Below, piece after piece: positions 34,300-45,157 of a stretch of DNA of 64,000 nt. The translations under genes and the position numbers were made by a program. Below the pieces are notes generated by a model that had not been told where the DNA came from, did not search any database, and saw nothing but the letters and a program-made list of their open reading frames with translations. The first letter of the stretch is position 1. Each line of letters opens with the position of its first letter. This stretch comes from Isoetes taiwanensis (Eukaryota > Streptophyta > Lycopodiopsida > Isoetales > Isoetaceae). The DNA is taken from positions 6,719,079 through 6,783,078 of the forward strand of contig JAJEKV010000036.1 in NCBI GenBank assembly GCA_021234155.1, read 5' to 3'.

Positions 34300-35361
34300 A
34301 AATTAAAAGAACCGCACAGAAAACAGAGCAAATTACCGGAAAACAGAGCCAGAATTTGAGTCTATAGCTCTGCGTCCAAAAACAGTTCTCGGGTGGAGGG
34401 AAAGCATGCAACTGAAGAAATAATTCTGGAAATTGAGAAGGAACAGCGGCAAGTTGAAGCAAATATAAATTATATTAAAATGAAGGCTACAGATCGCTAG
34501 AAATGGGGGAGAAAGATCTATTTAAGGAGACCGCCGGAGTTGAAGAGGCGTGCAGGGAGCAGCAAGCCCGTGCTTATCCGGCATAGAAGACGGCAAGGTA
34601 GCAGCTATGGCGGTTGTATCCATTCGAGCTTCGGAGAAAATGGGCCTATGTTTTTATTCGGGTTCGAACTTCTAACCTTTGTTCATTTTGGGCGGTTGTA
34701 TCCATTCGAGCTTCCAAAATGGGCGTAATTTTTTAATTACGTCGAATTTCAATAATTTATTAACAATTGAAAATTCGAATTAAATTCGGAGATTGTTTGT
34801 AACAAATACCAGCACAATTGTTACAAATTTTTTTTTTCTCTTGTTTGACCTTTTCGAATAATCTTTTTCATAAAGAAGTTGCTTCCTTGTTCATTTTGCA
34901 CATGCCCTTCTTCTTACAAAATGGAAATAGGGTCGTCATTATTCTCTGGCAACCACTCTTATAACGACACATGGCATCAGCCAATAATACGAAATGGAAG
35001 TAGGGTTTACTGATTCCGCGTGACTGGCGCCGCAAGTTCAACCTCTGTTTTTAGGGTTCATGGAGCTCCTTCGCCGCAGATCTTCACAGGTTTTTGGACT
35101 CATGCAGCAATTCATAGGTAGCAGCAGTAGCGGATCGCAAGTCGCAGATAGCAGCATTTGTTTGAGTTTCTTATGAAGATTCGAGCTTCCTCAAGCCTTT
35201 TCGTTTTGCAATGGCATCTCTGTAAGCTGCAACGGCAGCAAGGATAGAAGATCTGCAACAAAAATCTCTAAGAATCCTTTTCTTTTTGCAAATCTCTCTT
35301 TCTTTTTGCTTCTTCCAGCTGCACCAGCCCTGTAAATCTTTTCTCCCTTATTTCCATTTTG
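34300..35361. other. ATL upstream region and intergenic sequence
   Basis: Promoter and leader of the ATL gene (about 34300-34530), then non-coding DNA. GCGGTTGTATCCATTCGAGC is present twice, at about 34609 and 34691. No other gene seen. Confidence 0.4.
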
Positions 35362-35481
35362 TAGGGGAATGAAGGTTGGTCCTCCATTCCTGATTTTGCA
35401 GGGACCCGCTCTCGGCTAACGCCAGTCGCGGGACCCCAGCTGCAAATCCGAGAATGGAGTCCCAACCTCCATTCCCCTATA
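35362..35481. repeat. 120-bp foldback element (MITE-like)
   Basis: An almost complete inverted repeat. The left arm starts GGGGAATGAAGGTTGG (35364); the right arm ends CCAACCTCCATTCCCC (35462-35477). Pairing continues through CCTCCATTC/GAATGGAG, TTTGCAG/CTGCAAA and GGACCC/GGGACC-type blocks, leaving a loop of about 20 nt. A TA lies directly outside both ends, as expected for a Stowaway-like MITE. It could also be read as a long hairpin RNA precursor. Confidence 0.75.
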
Positions 35482-35665
35482 CAATGCCGCCACCTTTAGA
35501 AATATCCATTTACTTTCCATTTCATTCAATTTCTCCTGTATAAATCTAAAGCACAATCTCAATTATTTCGTATGTCATTTTCGTATGGTCCATGGATGAT
35601 AACAATCACTTCAATAGAACTGGTCAATTTAAAGCACAATCTCATCTTATCATATGTCACTTTCA

Positions 35666-35775
35666 CATGTTCCTCCTCATGCATTGGACGTCTCTTATAT
35701 GGAGCACTTGGAGTCTTATGCATGTTCCTCCTCATGCCGTGGATGTCTCTTTTATGGAGCACTTTGAGTGTTACA
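35666..35775. repeat. 55-bp tandem duplication
   Basis: CATGTTCCTCCTCATGC starts copies at 35666 and 35721; the copies differ at about six positions. Confidence 0.8.
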
Positions 35776-36046
35776 GTAAATTGAGTGGTAAATTGAGTGA
35801 TTACTGTGATCCACTCAATATTTAAATTGTCATTGTCACATGTCATTCAAAGTCTCATATGGAACACTTTGTGTCTTATAATAAGTTGAATTTGCACTAT
35901 AACTCAAATTGGTTATTTTAATTGTCATTTTCATATGTCCACTAAAAACTCACTTCATGACAACCTGCACAAAGGCAAAATACCCCATCTTCTTTCTTAT
36001 GTGCGAGGGGAGGGGGGGATTGTGTGCACAAAAAGGAAAGGAACAA

Positions 36047-36101
36047 GGTGCTGCGCACGGAGGGTTGCCCTTCAGTGGCCCGAGAGTGTGTTTTCATGTT
36101 T
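36047..36101 (+). repeat. dispersed hairpin repeat family A, copy 3
   Basis: Truncated copy: GGTGCTGCGCACGGAGGG, TTGCCCTTCAGTGGCC, then TTTTCATGTTT with the middle deleted. A-rich sequence (AAAAAGGAAAGGAACAA) lies just upstream. Confidence 0.75.
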
Positions 36102-37544
36102 CTTGCTGTCGTTTTGTTTCATGGTGGGATTATTAATGGTTTGAAAGGAGGGTTTTGTTTTGTGTTGTTTTATTTTCCTTTGTTTATGAATTGTGCATGG
36201 ACCAAGCCTATTTCTAGCATGGTGCTAATGACTTGAGATTCCTGACATGAGATTTTTATTATTCTTTTTGCCTGCAGCTTTACATACTTTGTAGGAAGAG
36301 GCGTTATTTGTTGTTTTTATGTTCTAAAGCATCAACAACAATTCCAAGACCTAGATATGACACCTTTAGAGATCGTAGCCATATATGAGCATTGATGCAG
36401 GGGTGCGGTGCAGTGCAATTTCTATGTTTTAAGTTTGGACCAGTGGATGACCAAGACCAACAGTGCTAATTTGAAATTTCATTGATATGGTGTAAGAATG
36501 GTATCAATATAATGTAAGAATGCTTGAGTCATAACTTATAGCCTAGATATGTTGTTGGATTCCAGTAGCTTAAGTTTAAGATGTAATCACTTGCACAATC
36601 TCTAGCTTATAGTTAGAGGGAATGATGCAATACCCTTGCGAATTAAATTTGTAAGCATGTTAAAGTAGAATAATGAATAGTCTTCAATAGCCGCATAACT
36701 CTTTGTAAGTTCTATGAAGCCAATAATATTAAATGTAAGCCTGGATAAGGAAAAATATTAACTCGCAACTTCATACACTGGCCTGTATTTTCTAGAGTGT
36801 AAGTCAGTGTATGTCCTTATAGAACTCCAAGTTGTATTTTCTAGAATGTAAGTCATTGTATGTCCATGTAGAACTCCAAGTTGTATGCTGCAAATACAAC
36901 CACATAGAAATAGGAGCTAGAATTTGTACGACATTACAACTGCTTTCATTGTCTGTTTAAGGTTAGATACCATTTCTGCAATTAAAGTAAAATCTCGAAC
37001 CTATCAAATTCGTACCTAGCTCTATATCCTATAATTATCGAGATTACTCTTATGCTAGCCTTCTACAAAAAAAATGTATTTTAATAAACAAAAAATCATA
37101 AAGCAATAAGGACATTGTCCAAACATGTAGTCTAACAACACCATAGAGCAAGGATATATCATTAGTTTAAAGATGTAGAACATAAAAATCACCTAGTTTT
37201 CCATAGCTTTAACCAGGTCAATTTTGGATGGAACATTCATATATGGTACAAAATGCAAAGACCAACGATAGAGACGAAGCAATCTTTGAGACATATTTCC
37301 CTAAATCACCGCAAAGATGTCCATTTACCAGATGTATTGATGTCAACCGCGGAACAAAACACCAATAAAATCAAAGGGCCTGATAATCTTTGAGTTGCTA
37401 AAAAGTAGGTTTTGCTGCAAAACGAATTTGTTGGCAGAAGCGTCTTAAGAAAGTATAAATGGAGATGAATGGACTTATTGATAACAGCACGACTAGAATT
37501 TCCTAGTACAACATGGAATTAAGATATTTATAGATTACCTTCTT
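36102..37544. other. intergenic region
   Basis: No gene recognised. Contains a 49-bp tandem duplication (36784-36881) beginning TGTATTTTCTAGA. Confidence 0.4.
36784..36881. repeat. 49-bp tandem duplication
   Basis: Copies at 36784-36832 and 36833-36881, about 90 percent alike by eye. Confidence 0.85.
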
Positions 37545-38130
37545 ATCCACTTCCTCTGCCATTCATAAAATAGAAACTTTTCATCTGCCAGGGAGTAATA
37601 CCCAAAAAGGGAGAGAACGTTTATGTGCTTAACTTTACCAAGAGTTTGCATCTCTGCAAGGAACTCCATGTTACCTTGATTTTTAGCCTAGCTAAGCTTC
37701 TTCACAACAACAAGTGCCGCTAATCGGGGAGGAATTGCTTTATAAACAGTTTCAAATCCTCCATCTCCAATGATGTTGGTTTTACAGAAATTGGCCAAAA
37801 GAATATCTGCAAATGTGAGCCTAGAGAAAGGGATTTCAAAGGTAGCAATGTTGATGCTCAAGGGTTCCTTGAATTTGTCAGTGTTGCTGATGGAGAGGCT
37901 AGAATCGAGGCGGGGGCATTTAGGTTGGCCTTTTGTTCTGCCAAAAGAGACATGCTCTCTTGCTTCAAGACCATCCTAAATCTGATCACCACAAATATGA
38001 GACAAAAGATGGCAACTATACTTCCAACAACAATTCCCAAAATTACTTTTGAATCCACCAAAAGAATAGGCCTACAGCAACCCAATCCAACAACAGTACT
38101 ACACAGACCAGTGAAAGATGCATAACTTAA
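37545..38130 (-). pseudogene. EMS1-like LRR receptor kinase fragment
   Basis: On the minus strand a membrane-spanning block (VILGIVVGSIVAIFCLIFVV, within 38055-37990) follows a GLCSTVVGLGCCRP segment. After a frame change come EPLSINIATFEIPFSRLTFA, NFCKTNIIGDGGFETVYKA, KKLS-stop-AKNQG, MEFLAEMQTLGKVKH and EKFLFYEW. The order and wording match the juxtamembrane and N-lobe of EMS1/EXS-type receptor kinases, which act in anther cell fate in flowering plants. The glycine loop is degraded (GDGGFE), there is an in-frame stop after KKLS, and the catalytic C-lobe is missing. The fragment begins directly downstream of a PPR fragment on the same strand. Confidence 0.85.
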
Positions 38131-38640
38131 ACTCTTGCAGCTTTCATTGAAGCTCTGGTAGTGCATGCATTTAGAATGCTGATGAACATGGCCTCATCTG
38201 GTTTGAAGCCATGCAACTGCGTCTGTTGAAAAAGATAGTGGGCCTCTTTGAAAAAACCATAATGGGAATACGTTGCAACAATTGTATTCCAAGATATGAC
38301 ATCTTTCTCATCCATCCGGTTGAAAGTCTCAGATGCATCATTCAGATTATCAGTCTTCCCATGCATATTGATGAGGGCATTCCCAACGATAGTTGTTGAT
38401 TCAAACCCATACTATATAGCATGTGCATGAATTAATTTGCCTTCTGTTAAAAAAACTAAAGCTGGCACAACCGTTGAGAAGAACTATGTAGATAATGGTG
38501 TTTGGACTCTCCTTTGCTAACTGCATTTGTTGATAAATGCCAAATGCCTCTTTTCCATAACCATGCTCTATATGTGCTGCAATCATGGTTGAACATGATA
38601 TAATATTCCTTTCCTGCATTTGGTTGAACACTTTGTGCAC
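38127..38640 (-). pseudogene. PPR protein fragment
   Basis: Two minus-strand frames. The first (38640-38401) carries KVFNQMQERNIISCSTMIAA, GKEAFGIYQQMQLA and NTIIYIVLLNGCA. The second (38366-38127) carries ASETFNRMDEKDVISWNTIV, EAHYLFQQTQLHGFKPDEAM and FISILNAC. These are consecutive PLS-class PPR repeats. A frame change with a stop separates them near 38401. Only about three repeats remain. ILNAC runs straight into the receptor-kinase fragment at 38130, so the two unrelated families are physically joined. Confidence 0.82.
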
Positions 38641-40522
38641 ATCAGTGATGACTTTAAGGTGTGAAACTTCGTAAAGTTGCTATATTTTACCAATTTTTAA
38701 AATCTAAATTCGATGGTTTACTAGGATGCGTATGCTAAAGAACTTCATAAAATCGCCAAAATTTGATAATATTGCATCCCCGCCGAATTAATGGACATTT
38801 TACAGTAAAAACTTCAATTTTATGGTAAAACATCCAATTCTACTGAATTCGTTTCTATAAAAATGTTGGAAAAATAGGAAACAATCGCCACCATTTCTAT
38901 TGTTTAGAAGCAGCTAGAGGATGATAAAGTCATCACTGGTGCACATCTTCAAAGCAAACCTCCTCTAGATGGAATTATAATCTAGTTGTTGAGCAAATAT
39001 TTGGCCATTCTAAGCCAGATGTCATTGAGGCTAGGAGAGGGCAAGAGCCAAGACTATTGCAGACCAGATATTTTGAACTCAAAGCAAGTAGCTATTTGCA
39101 GCATGAAATTTCCTTAATGTCTGATAGCAATGTTAATAATCAACATTACCACATCCACTATTAAAACAACATGCCAGCAGAGAATGTTGTTACTGATCAT
39201 ATCACATCCAATATGAGGACAATGACATAAGTTCATGGCCATCCAAGATCCAAGTGACACCGCTTGTTATGCACTAGTGAAGACACACATAACAAAATAT
39301 ACCCATACAATGGTCCTCAACCATGGCTAGTGAAGACACATAACAAAATATCTGAGAGGTGATTCCATACAATGGTCCTCAACCATGGCTATTTACTCTA
39401 AAAAGCAGGACCTTTAAAAATCCATGGGAACCGATCCTTTAACCGATCCTTTAATTCTGCTCAGGAAACCAAGCAGTTGGTTTTCCTCTGGGCTATGGAA
39501 CAATTCATTCCAATTGTTTGGAAGACAACTTTAATGCTATTTACAATTTTCTGTTCTGTACTTGCTACATTTTTGTCTGTCACACCTACCCTTATGGAAG
39601 TAATGCATGGAACGAAGGCAGTAAGGGCGACGATCTAAGCAAAAATATACTTGTGAACAATAAGGAATGCAATATAAGCTTTTCTTAGATAAAATTTCAG
39701 TCTATACTTAGCCATAGCAGTCTATTGGGGTGATCTAGAGTGTTGAGAAACTGGCAATGGAACTCCTTCTATAACTGCACCACTGTTCAAGAATGTCTTT
39801 TTGCCTTTGAAAACTGCAGCATTCTTCAAGAATGTCTTTTTGCCTAAGACTATGTAGCATCTTACTATGGCAAATGAGATATTGCCCTCCAAATCTGATA
39901 GCTAGCCTTAGTTTCTAATGCTTCACACTATATGGTTTGTATGGTTTGTTGTCTTCCACACTACATGGTTTGTTGTCTTCCTGATTAACAAATGCACAAA
40001 TGCATTATGCGCAAAGAACATTTTAAATCTGACCATTGCAAGGCTTAACATGGATGGCTATCAAAATATGCCTGCCATAGCATTCATATACTATTACTAT
40101 GCCTCTTGTGAACAACTTGAATATTTTGTTTCGTATAGTTGTAAATTTCAACGAACCTTGATGTATGTTTTCTGAAACGTGTAGCTGTAAAAGCGATGGG
40201 ACTTCATCCAACGGATGGTGCTGAAGATCCCTTGAAGGACTAGAAATTAAAACAATGCAATGACCAATAAAATTTATTCCATTCATTTTTTTTATGTAAG
40301 TGGTGAACCACCAACTTAAATAATGGAGCCGTAACATCATTTTACCATCATTTTACCCTGGTTATGTGGAATAATATCTTCCTCGTATATAATAAATTGA
40401 GGATAATACAGCCTCACTTAAGCGTCCAAAGATAGCAAAATGGATAAAGATTTGATTGCCCATTTTGGGGGAAATAATCGGTATAACCACTGTAGTCACT
40501 AGTGCCCTGCAAGATTCTACCA
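38641..40522. other. intergenic region
   Basis: No protein-like frame. Small duplications: a CCATACAATGGTCCTCAACC block at about 39303 and 39364, and CAAGAATGTCTTTTTGCCT at about 39787 and 39827. Confidence 0.4.
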
Positions 40523-43457
40523 CTAAGTACTCGTCTCCTTTTCAAAAAATTCAGTGTGCAGCTTCCTGACACATTGCTTGGCCTCGTCATCATTTACAAC
40601 ACAAGATATATTGACCTGTAATAAGGGAGCTCATATACTACTTAAAATGATATAGATACCAAAAATACTGGGGGTAACTAACCTTTGAAACACCTTGTGA
40701 GATCATTTGCACATTAACCCCTGAGGCCTTGAAAACCTTAAACGCCTGCATAAGCAAAATTTGCTATATCATACAAATAATATACAAGTAACAAACAATA
40801 ATAAGGATGTACCTTCTCCAGAATGAAGGAAGATCTTTGGACGTTCCCTTTCAAAGAAATAATTGATCTCCCCTCTAGTACTCTAACAAGTGCAAACTCC
40901 TTGAGCTTTTCTACTTACAAGTGCAAGTGTGGTTGCATCCAATTCCTGCAACCACACTTACATGTTATAGAAGTTCCAAACAACACCAAAAGAGAACACC
41001 TAAATTATTGCTAACAAGATGAACAAACTCTCTGTCCCAAGTTTTGATTGGATCGAGAGTCAATGAGATGCTGACTTTGCTTGTTGCAACAACATCAACA
41101 GATATACCAAACTCCTGAAAGACTTGAAAAACCTGGAAAACATAAAGCAGATTTTAGACATTTTTTAAGAACAATTTGTGCAACTGTCATGCATTTGAGA
41201 ATAGTTAGCCAGAAGACCATGTATTTCTGCATTTAATAGCATTCTCCCATGTTTACCATCTAGCATTTGACATAATTTTCTTTTACACTTCTTGTCATTG
41301 TCATCACAACGCTAACTAAGCATGTGCAATCATTCGCGGCCATAAACATAAGCCTTTATTGTCTTTCAGTATTGCCATTCTGTTTTTCATTCCTAAGTAG
41401 ATGAATAAGATAATCGCAAGCCAAACGGACCATACCTTTGCAAGAAACCGTAATGCCCCAACATGCGGGTGCTTACAATATCCAACGATGTCACGTTGGA
41501 CTTGAGTACAATGCTTGTAAGAAGTGACTGCATGATTTTACCCAAAATAAGGCATCCGAAAGTATGTGGATTGGTACCATTCTCGTGAAAACAAACCTTG
41601 CTCAAGTCTCTTGTTTTGTTATAAGTGTCCCAACGCAAGGGTTTTGTAAGAATTCTTGACACCGGACGGGGATATTTGCCTCTCTTGTTGGCCTCATTGA
41701 TTGCGGTGCAAAACCTATTGACCAGGTTTAATTAACTTAAAAAGAAGAAGAAGAAAAAAAAACAATATCATGTAGAGAGAAAAAGTATATGCTTGTACCG
41801 AGCAATCAAGTATGCAAGTTCTCGCAGCTTCATCAAAAGTTAGAAATGGCAATCGCAATGCATTTGAATGTATATTTGGATCACGGTAAGCACGCCATCT
41901 ACATCTTTCCAGACCTAAAAGGTAAAGCTTTAGTCCAAAGAACGGGATGAAAGCATTGAGCAGCCACATTAGGAACTTACCGGATTTCCCTTAGCCCAAG
42001 AGCTCTCCCCTAAAGCGATTCGCGGTTAAATCACTTCCACCTCCGCCTAGGGTGGTTATTGCACCTGTGTTCTTTCCCTATGGGACCAAGTAAAGCTGAT
42101 GAATTTGAACTACCCTACGCTTTACATATAACTTTTCTCGACACTCTCGATAAATAATACCTTCCCAAGGAATCCGGTGATTATAGGAATTGCGGGTTCA
42201 TTATTCCAGCTTATCAAGTAATGCCTTTGCTAAAATTTTGGGTAAGCATCTTCGAGGATATCGGCATTCATAAAATCATCTGTGGTAACAAATCCTATAT
42301 CCGGTGCATCATACTAAAAAGCCTTCCAATTGAGTCACAAAGACATTTATAATCATAACGTTTCTATGCATTTAGATTAAAGACACGCTTTGACTTCAGT
42401 CCAAGCTTGTTCAAAATCTGTTGCAAAAATTCTTGAAGACATTCGCCACCAAAAGAAACAAGTTAATCCTTTGTGCGGTTTTGTTAACTCTTTCATCAAA
42501 GAAATGCCTTTAAGAAGCCCTTCCAACTCTTCAATGAGACCTATCTGATTGTGTTGGACCAAAAACTTACTAAAGCGCTTAGGATGTTCGGAAACTTTAA
42601 ACCATGGAACTTACCCGAAATTACATTGACACTAATCCCAAGCTCGCCTACGATCTTGCAGATTGATTAAGCAAACAATATCAACAAGGCAACATGTTTG
42701 GCAACATGAGCGTGATGATAAAACTCATCGAAGAAAGTAAATACCGTAAGTGTAGATCCTTCACAACATGAAGTTCCCCAATTGTGCAGAATTCCCAACT
42801 CCACGGTTAATTGCATTAGCTCCAGCCCATGAAATAGGTAGAATGGTCTTGTTATTCATCTCTAGAAACAGATAATCTTAGGCTAAATCGAAAGTGCAAA
42901 GATGTCATGTTGACAAGCGATGTACAAATGCTTGCAAACTCAAGAAACAAAAATGTAGGTCCATATCATCATTTCATATAACGGGTTAAGCTTGGTAGTG
43001 CGATATAAGATGCTTTATTTACCTTGAGAAGATTGTTAGTCGTCTTTCCCATAGCCGATAATACAATCACAGGCCTCTCATTTGGAAAGCCGGCAATCAA
43101 ATTAGCCACCTCTTTCATTCATTCTCGGGTGGATGCCGTGAGACGAGCCACCAAACTTCATGACACAAGTTAGCTCCTTGTTGAAGGTTAGGTACTTCCC
43201 GGGTTGTGTTTCCAAATCTGTTACCTAGCACATGTGATTTCTCGATACATCCCTTAGACTTCTCACACACGTAGTTCGGCATGCCCTTGCCTATCCTTAA
43301 TCAAAACATTGGAGCTCAAAGATATTACGATACCCAAGTCGCTATTTTTAATGGGCACCACGAAATCTAAGGCAGGATGGCTACGAAAAGTCGACAAATG
43401 GGGGAACTGGCAATGTGGGTTAGAAACTACGGCAGGTGCCATTGCCAGAGCAGCCAT
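40523..43457 (-). pseudogene. plastid aspartokinase pseudogene with introns
   Basis: Minus-strand relic of a monofunctional aspartokinase (ATP + L-aspartate to 4-phosphoaspartate, first step to Lys, Thr and Met in plastids). From ATG 43457 a transit-peptide-like start precedes CVMKFGGSS and ERPVIVLSAMGKTTNNLLK, with an AAG|GTAAAT donor at 43023. Later blocks follow family order: EELEGLLKGISLMKELT (about 42530), DIGFVTTDDFMNADILEDAYP-like sequence (about 42270), NPAIPIITGFLGK (about 42170), TGAITTLGGGGSDLTA (about 42070), LTFDEAA (about 41840), LTSIVLKSNVTSLDIVSTRM (about 41500), FGISVDVVATSKVSISLTLD (about 41090), then ACT-domain pieces RSIISLKGNVQRSSFILEK, SGVNVQMISQGVSK and VNISCVVNDDEAKQCVRKL. 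Several splice sites remain, so this is a decayed gene rather than a retrocopy. Frameshifts (after FGGSS, near 41650) and stops (for example near 42010) abolish function. Confidence 0.9.
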
Positions 43458-43629
43458 AATTCAGGAAGCAAGATGAATCAAGGAAAAATAAGGGAGCTTC
43501 TTCTGCTGACTGAGTGTTGAACTGAAGGGCAATAATCTGTGTGTCTGATCGGCCTTTCCCCACATGAATATGCGGCAAAAACGGGGGGCAACGATGACAT
43601 GGCGACTAATGCTGCAGCCTCGAGCAAGG

Positions 43630-43812
43630 AGCGAGCACCGGTTTCCCGGTTTCCACAGTTCTTCTTCAGCAACAGGGGCAACCGAGCATTTACAGCCTAT
43701 GATGGGTTTTTAGCAGTCATTGGCATATTCTGGGTATATATTGGCATATACCTAGCATATGCCATAAACCCACCTCAACAAGGGCTTGCCCCCTTAGGGG
43801 CAACCCAAAAAA
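43630..43812 (+). repeat. dispersed hairpin repeat family B, copy 2
   Basis: Best copy of family B: CACCGGTTTCCCGGTTTCC, GAGCATTTACAGCCTATGA, TTAGCAGTCATTGGCATA, a TATATTGG/ATATACC region, then the perfect hairpin TTGCCCC-CTTA-GGGGCAA (43786-43803) and CCCAAAAAA. Lies just outside the aspartokinase start, so its insertion may have affected that gene's promoter. Confidence 0.8.
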
Positions 43813-44064
43813 TATTATTGGAAGGCATTAAAATGTTTTGTGGCCAAACTATGGTTTGCATGCATGTGAGAGGAGGGCGTTGTTTTAACCTTCTTTGGGA
43901 ACCTTTTCCAGCCAAGATTTTCAATCTGACTTTTGCATTGGACTCAGTGCTCCATTGATTTACGAAGTCAGATAATGAACAGGCGACTGTATTTATCAGC
44001 CGCCAAGACACATATCATTCAATATGCGTGCCTTGTGGTGCATATTTGTCTCTTGTGTTTTCAT

Positions 44065-44097
44065 AGTAAACTAGTAAGTTTAACATGGTATCAGGGC
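44065..44097 (+). other. copia LTR end and primer-binding site
   Basis: AGTAAGTTTAACA (LTR end) joined to TGGTATCAGGGC, complementary to the initiator tRNA-Met 3' end apart from minor changes. Confidence 0.8.
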
Positions 44098-44463
44098 ATT
44101 AGATCAAGGTAGCCTGCTCTGTAAGTTTTAGACTTTGCGAATCTGTCATAGTAGAAAGACATCCACATTTATCAGTTGGTCCGCTGCTATGCTTTCTTTT
44201 ATTCTTAAGAGCTCAAGTGGAATTTCTTAGATGATCGGCTATAGTCTGTAGTTTTCTCATAAAGATCTGTTGAATGAGCGGTTAATAGGCGTTCCACACA
44301 AAAGTATTCAGTGCATATCTTTTTAAACCATTAACTGCCTACTTTGTAGTCTTATTGGTCGAAACAGGTCCTTCTTAATCCAGACATGTTTGTTGTTGAT
44401 CCAATGCTGTTGCTTCTTCAGTGAACCAGCTACATTGAATTTTAGTCCTGCATATCGCCGTCC

Positions 44464-44554
44464 GCTTTGCAGCTTCTGACGTGATCTTACTGTGACGACC
44501 ATACGGATGTTCGTAATGCTGCCCGCTTTGCAGCTTCTGACGTGATCTTACTAC
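44464..44554 (+). repeat. duplicated junction with a 25-bp LTR start
   Basis: CCGCTTTGCAGCTTCTGACG plus ten bases occurs at 44463 and 44523. After the first copy come the first 25 bp of the gypsy LTR (44491-44515), and after the second copy the complete LTR. The LTR start and its flank were thus duplicated together. Confidence 0.8.
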
Positions 44555-44984
44555 TGTGACGACCATACGGATATTCGTATCATATGAACATTATACTCGT
44601 ATATACAAAAGATGGTCGTCACACGGATGCAAAAGGGTAGTTGCACAAGACAAGATTTGAACTCACAACCTTCCAGTTGCGAGTCACACACCCTTGCCAA
44701 GTGCGCTACCAATATTTGTTGAAGACATTCCTTCACGTCTTCCTCATATGTGGGACTGTCTCCAGGAGGTTCTAGAATATTCTAGAACCTAAAGGCATGC
44801 GCGACACTTGGCGAGATCTTATCCATTGGAGTGCCCCGATCCTGACCGTTGGCCCAAATATATAAGGAGGCACCTCCTTTTTGTCGAACCATTTCGGTTC
44901 AACGCCAGTCTTGAGCCCTCTAGGCATCTGTCTCGTGTTCCTGCTTGCCTTTGGGCCATTGTACTCTTGATTCCTGTTCATATA
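44555..44984 (+). repeat. gypsy left LTR
   Basis: Matches 49909-50230 over its first 320 bp or so. A TATATAAGG motif (44859-44867) is a probable promoter. The 3' edge is placed near a TATCAG word at 44984, resembling a tRNA-Met primer site, and is uncertain. Confidence 0.75.
44637..44712 (-). other. tRNA-like sequence, antisense in gypsy LTR
   Basis: On the minus strand GGTAGCGCACTTGGCAAG looks like a tRNA D-arm (A box) and GTGAGTTCAAATC like a T-arm (B box), with CTCGCAACT-GGAA-GGTTGTGAG able to form a stem between. The right LTR keeps the same structure at 49986-50053 with a better stem. It is opposite to element transcription. Confidence 0.55.
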
Positions 44985-45157
44985 TCAGATTCTTTGCCGA
45001 TCTTAGCATATTTCTTCCATATTTCTTACGTATTTTCCACATATTTTCCTTATTTTCGTGTAGGTTCATGATAGTTTGCACCGGAATCCCTTATCGATTT
45101 TTGCCTGCTCTAATCCTAAGCAGTTTTTTTTTTCTCGTATTTGGTGATTTTATATCT

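Noticed and set aside
43539-43958. 139-codon plus-strand frame beginning MCLIGLSPHEY
   Set aside because: Most of it is repeat family B; the similar frames at other copies differ by frameshift, so it is not a conserved protein.
44637-44712. A functional nuclear tRNA gene
   Set aside because: No paired acceptor stem and weak anticodon arm; treated as tRNA-like sequence within the LTR.
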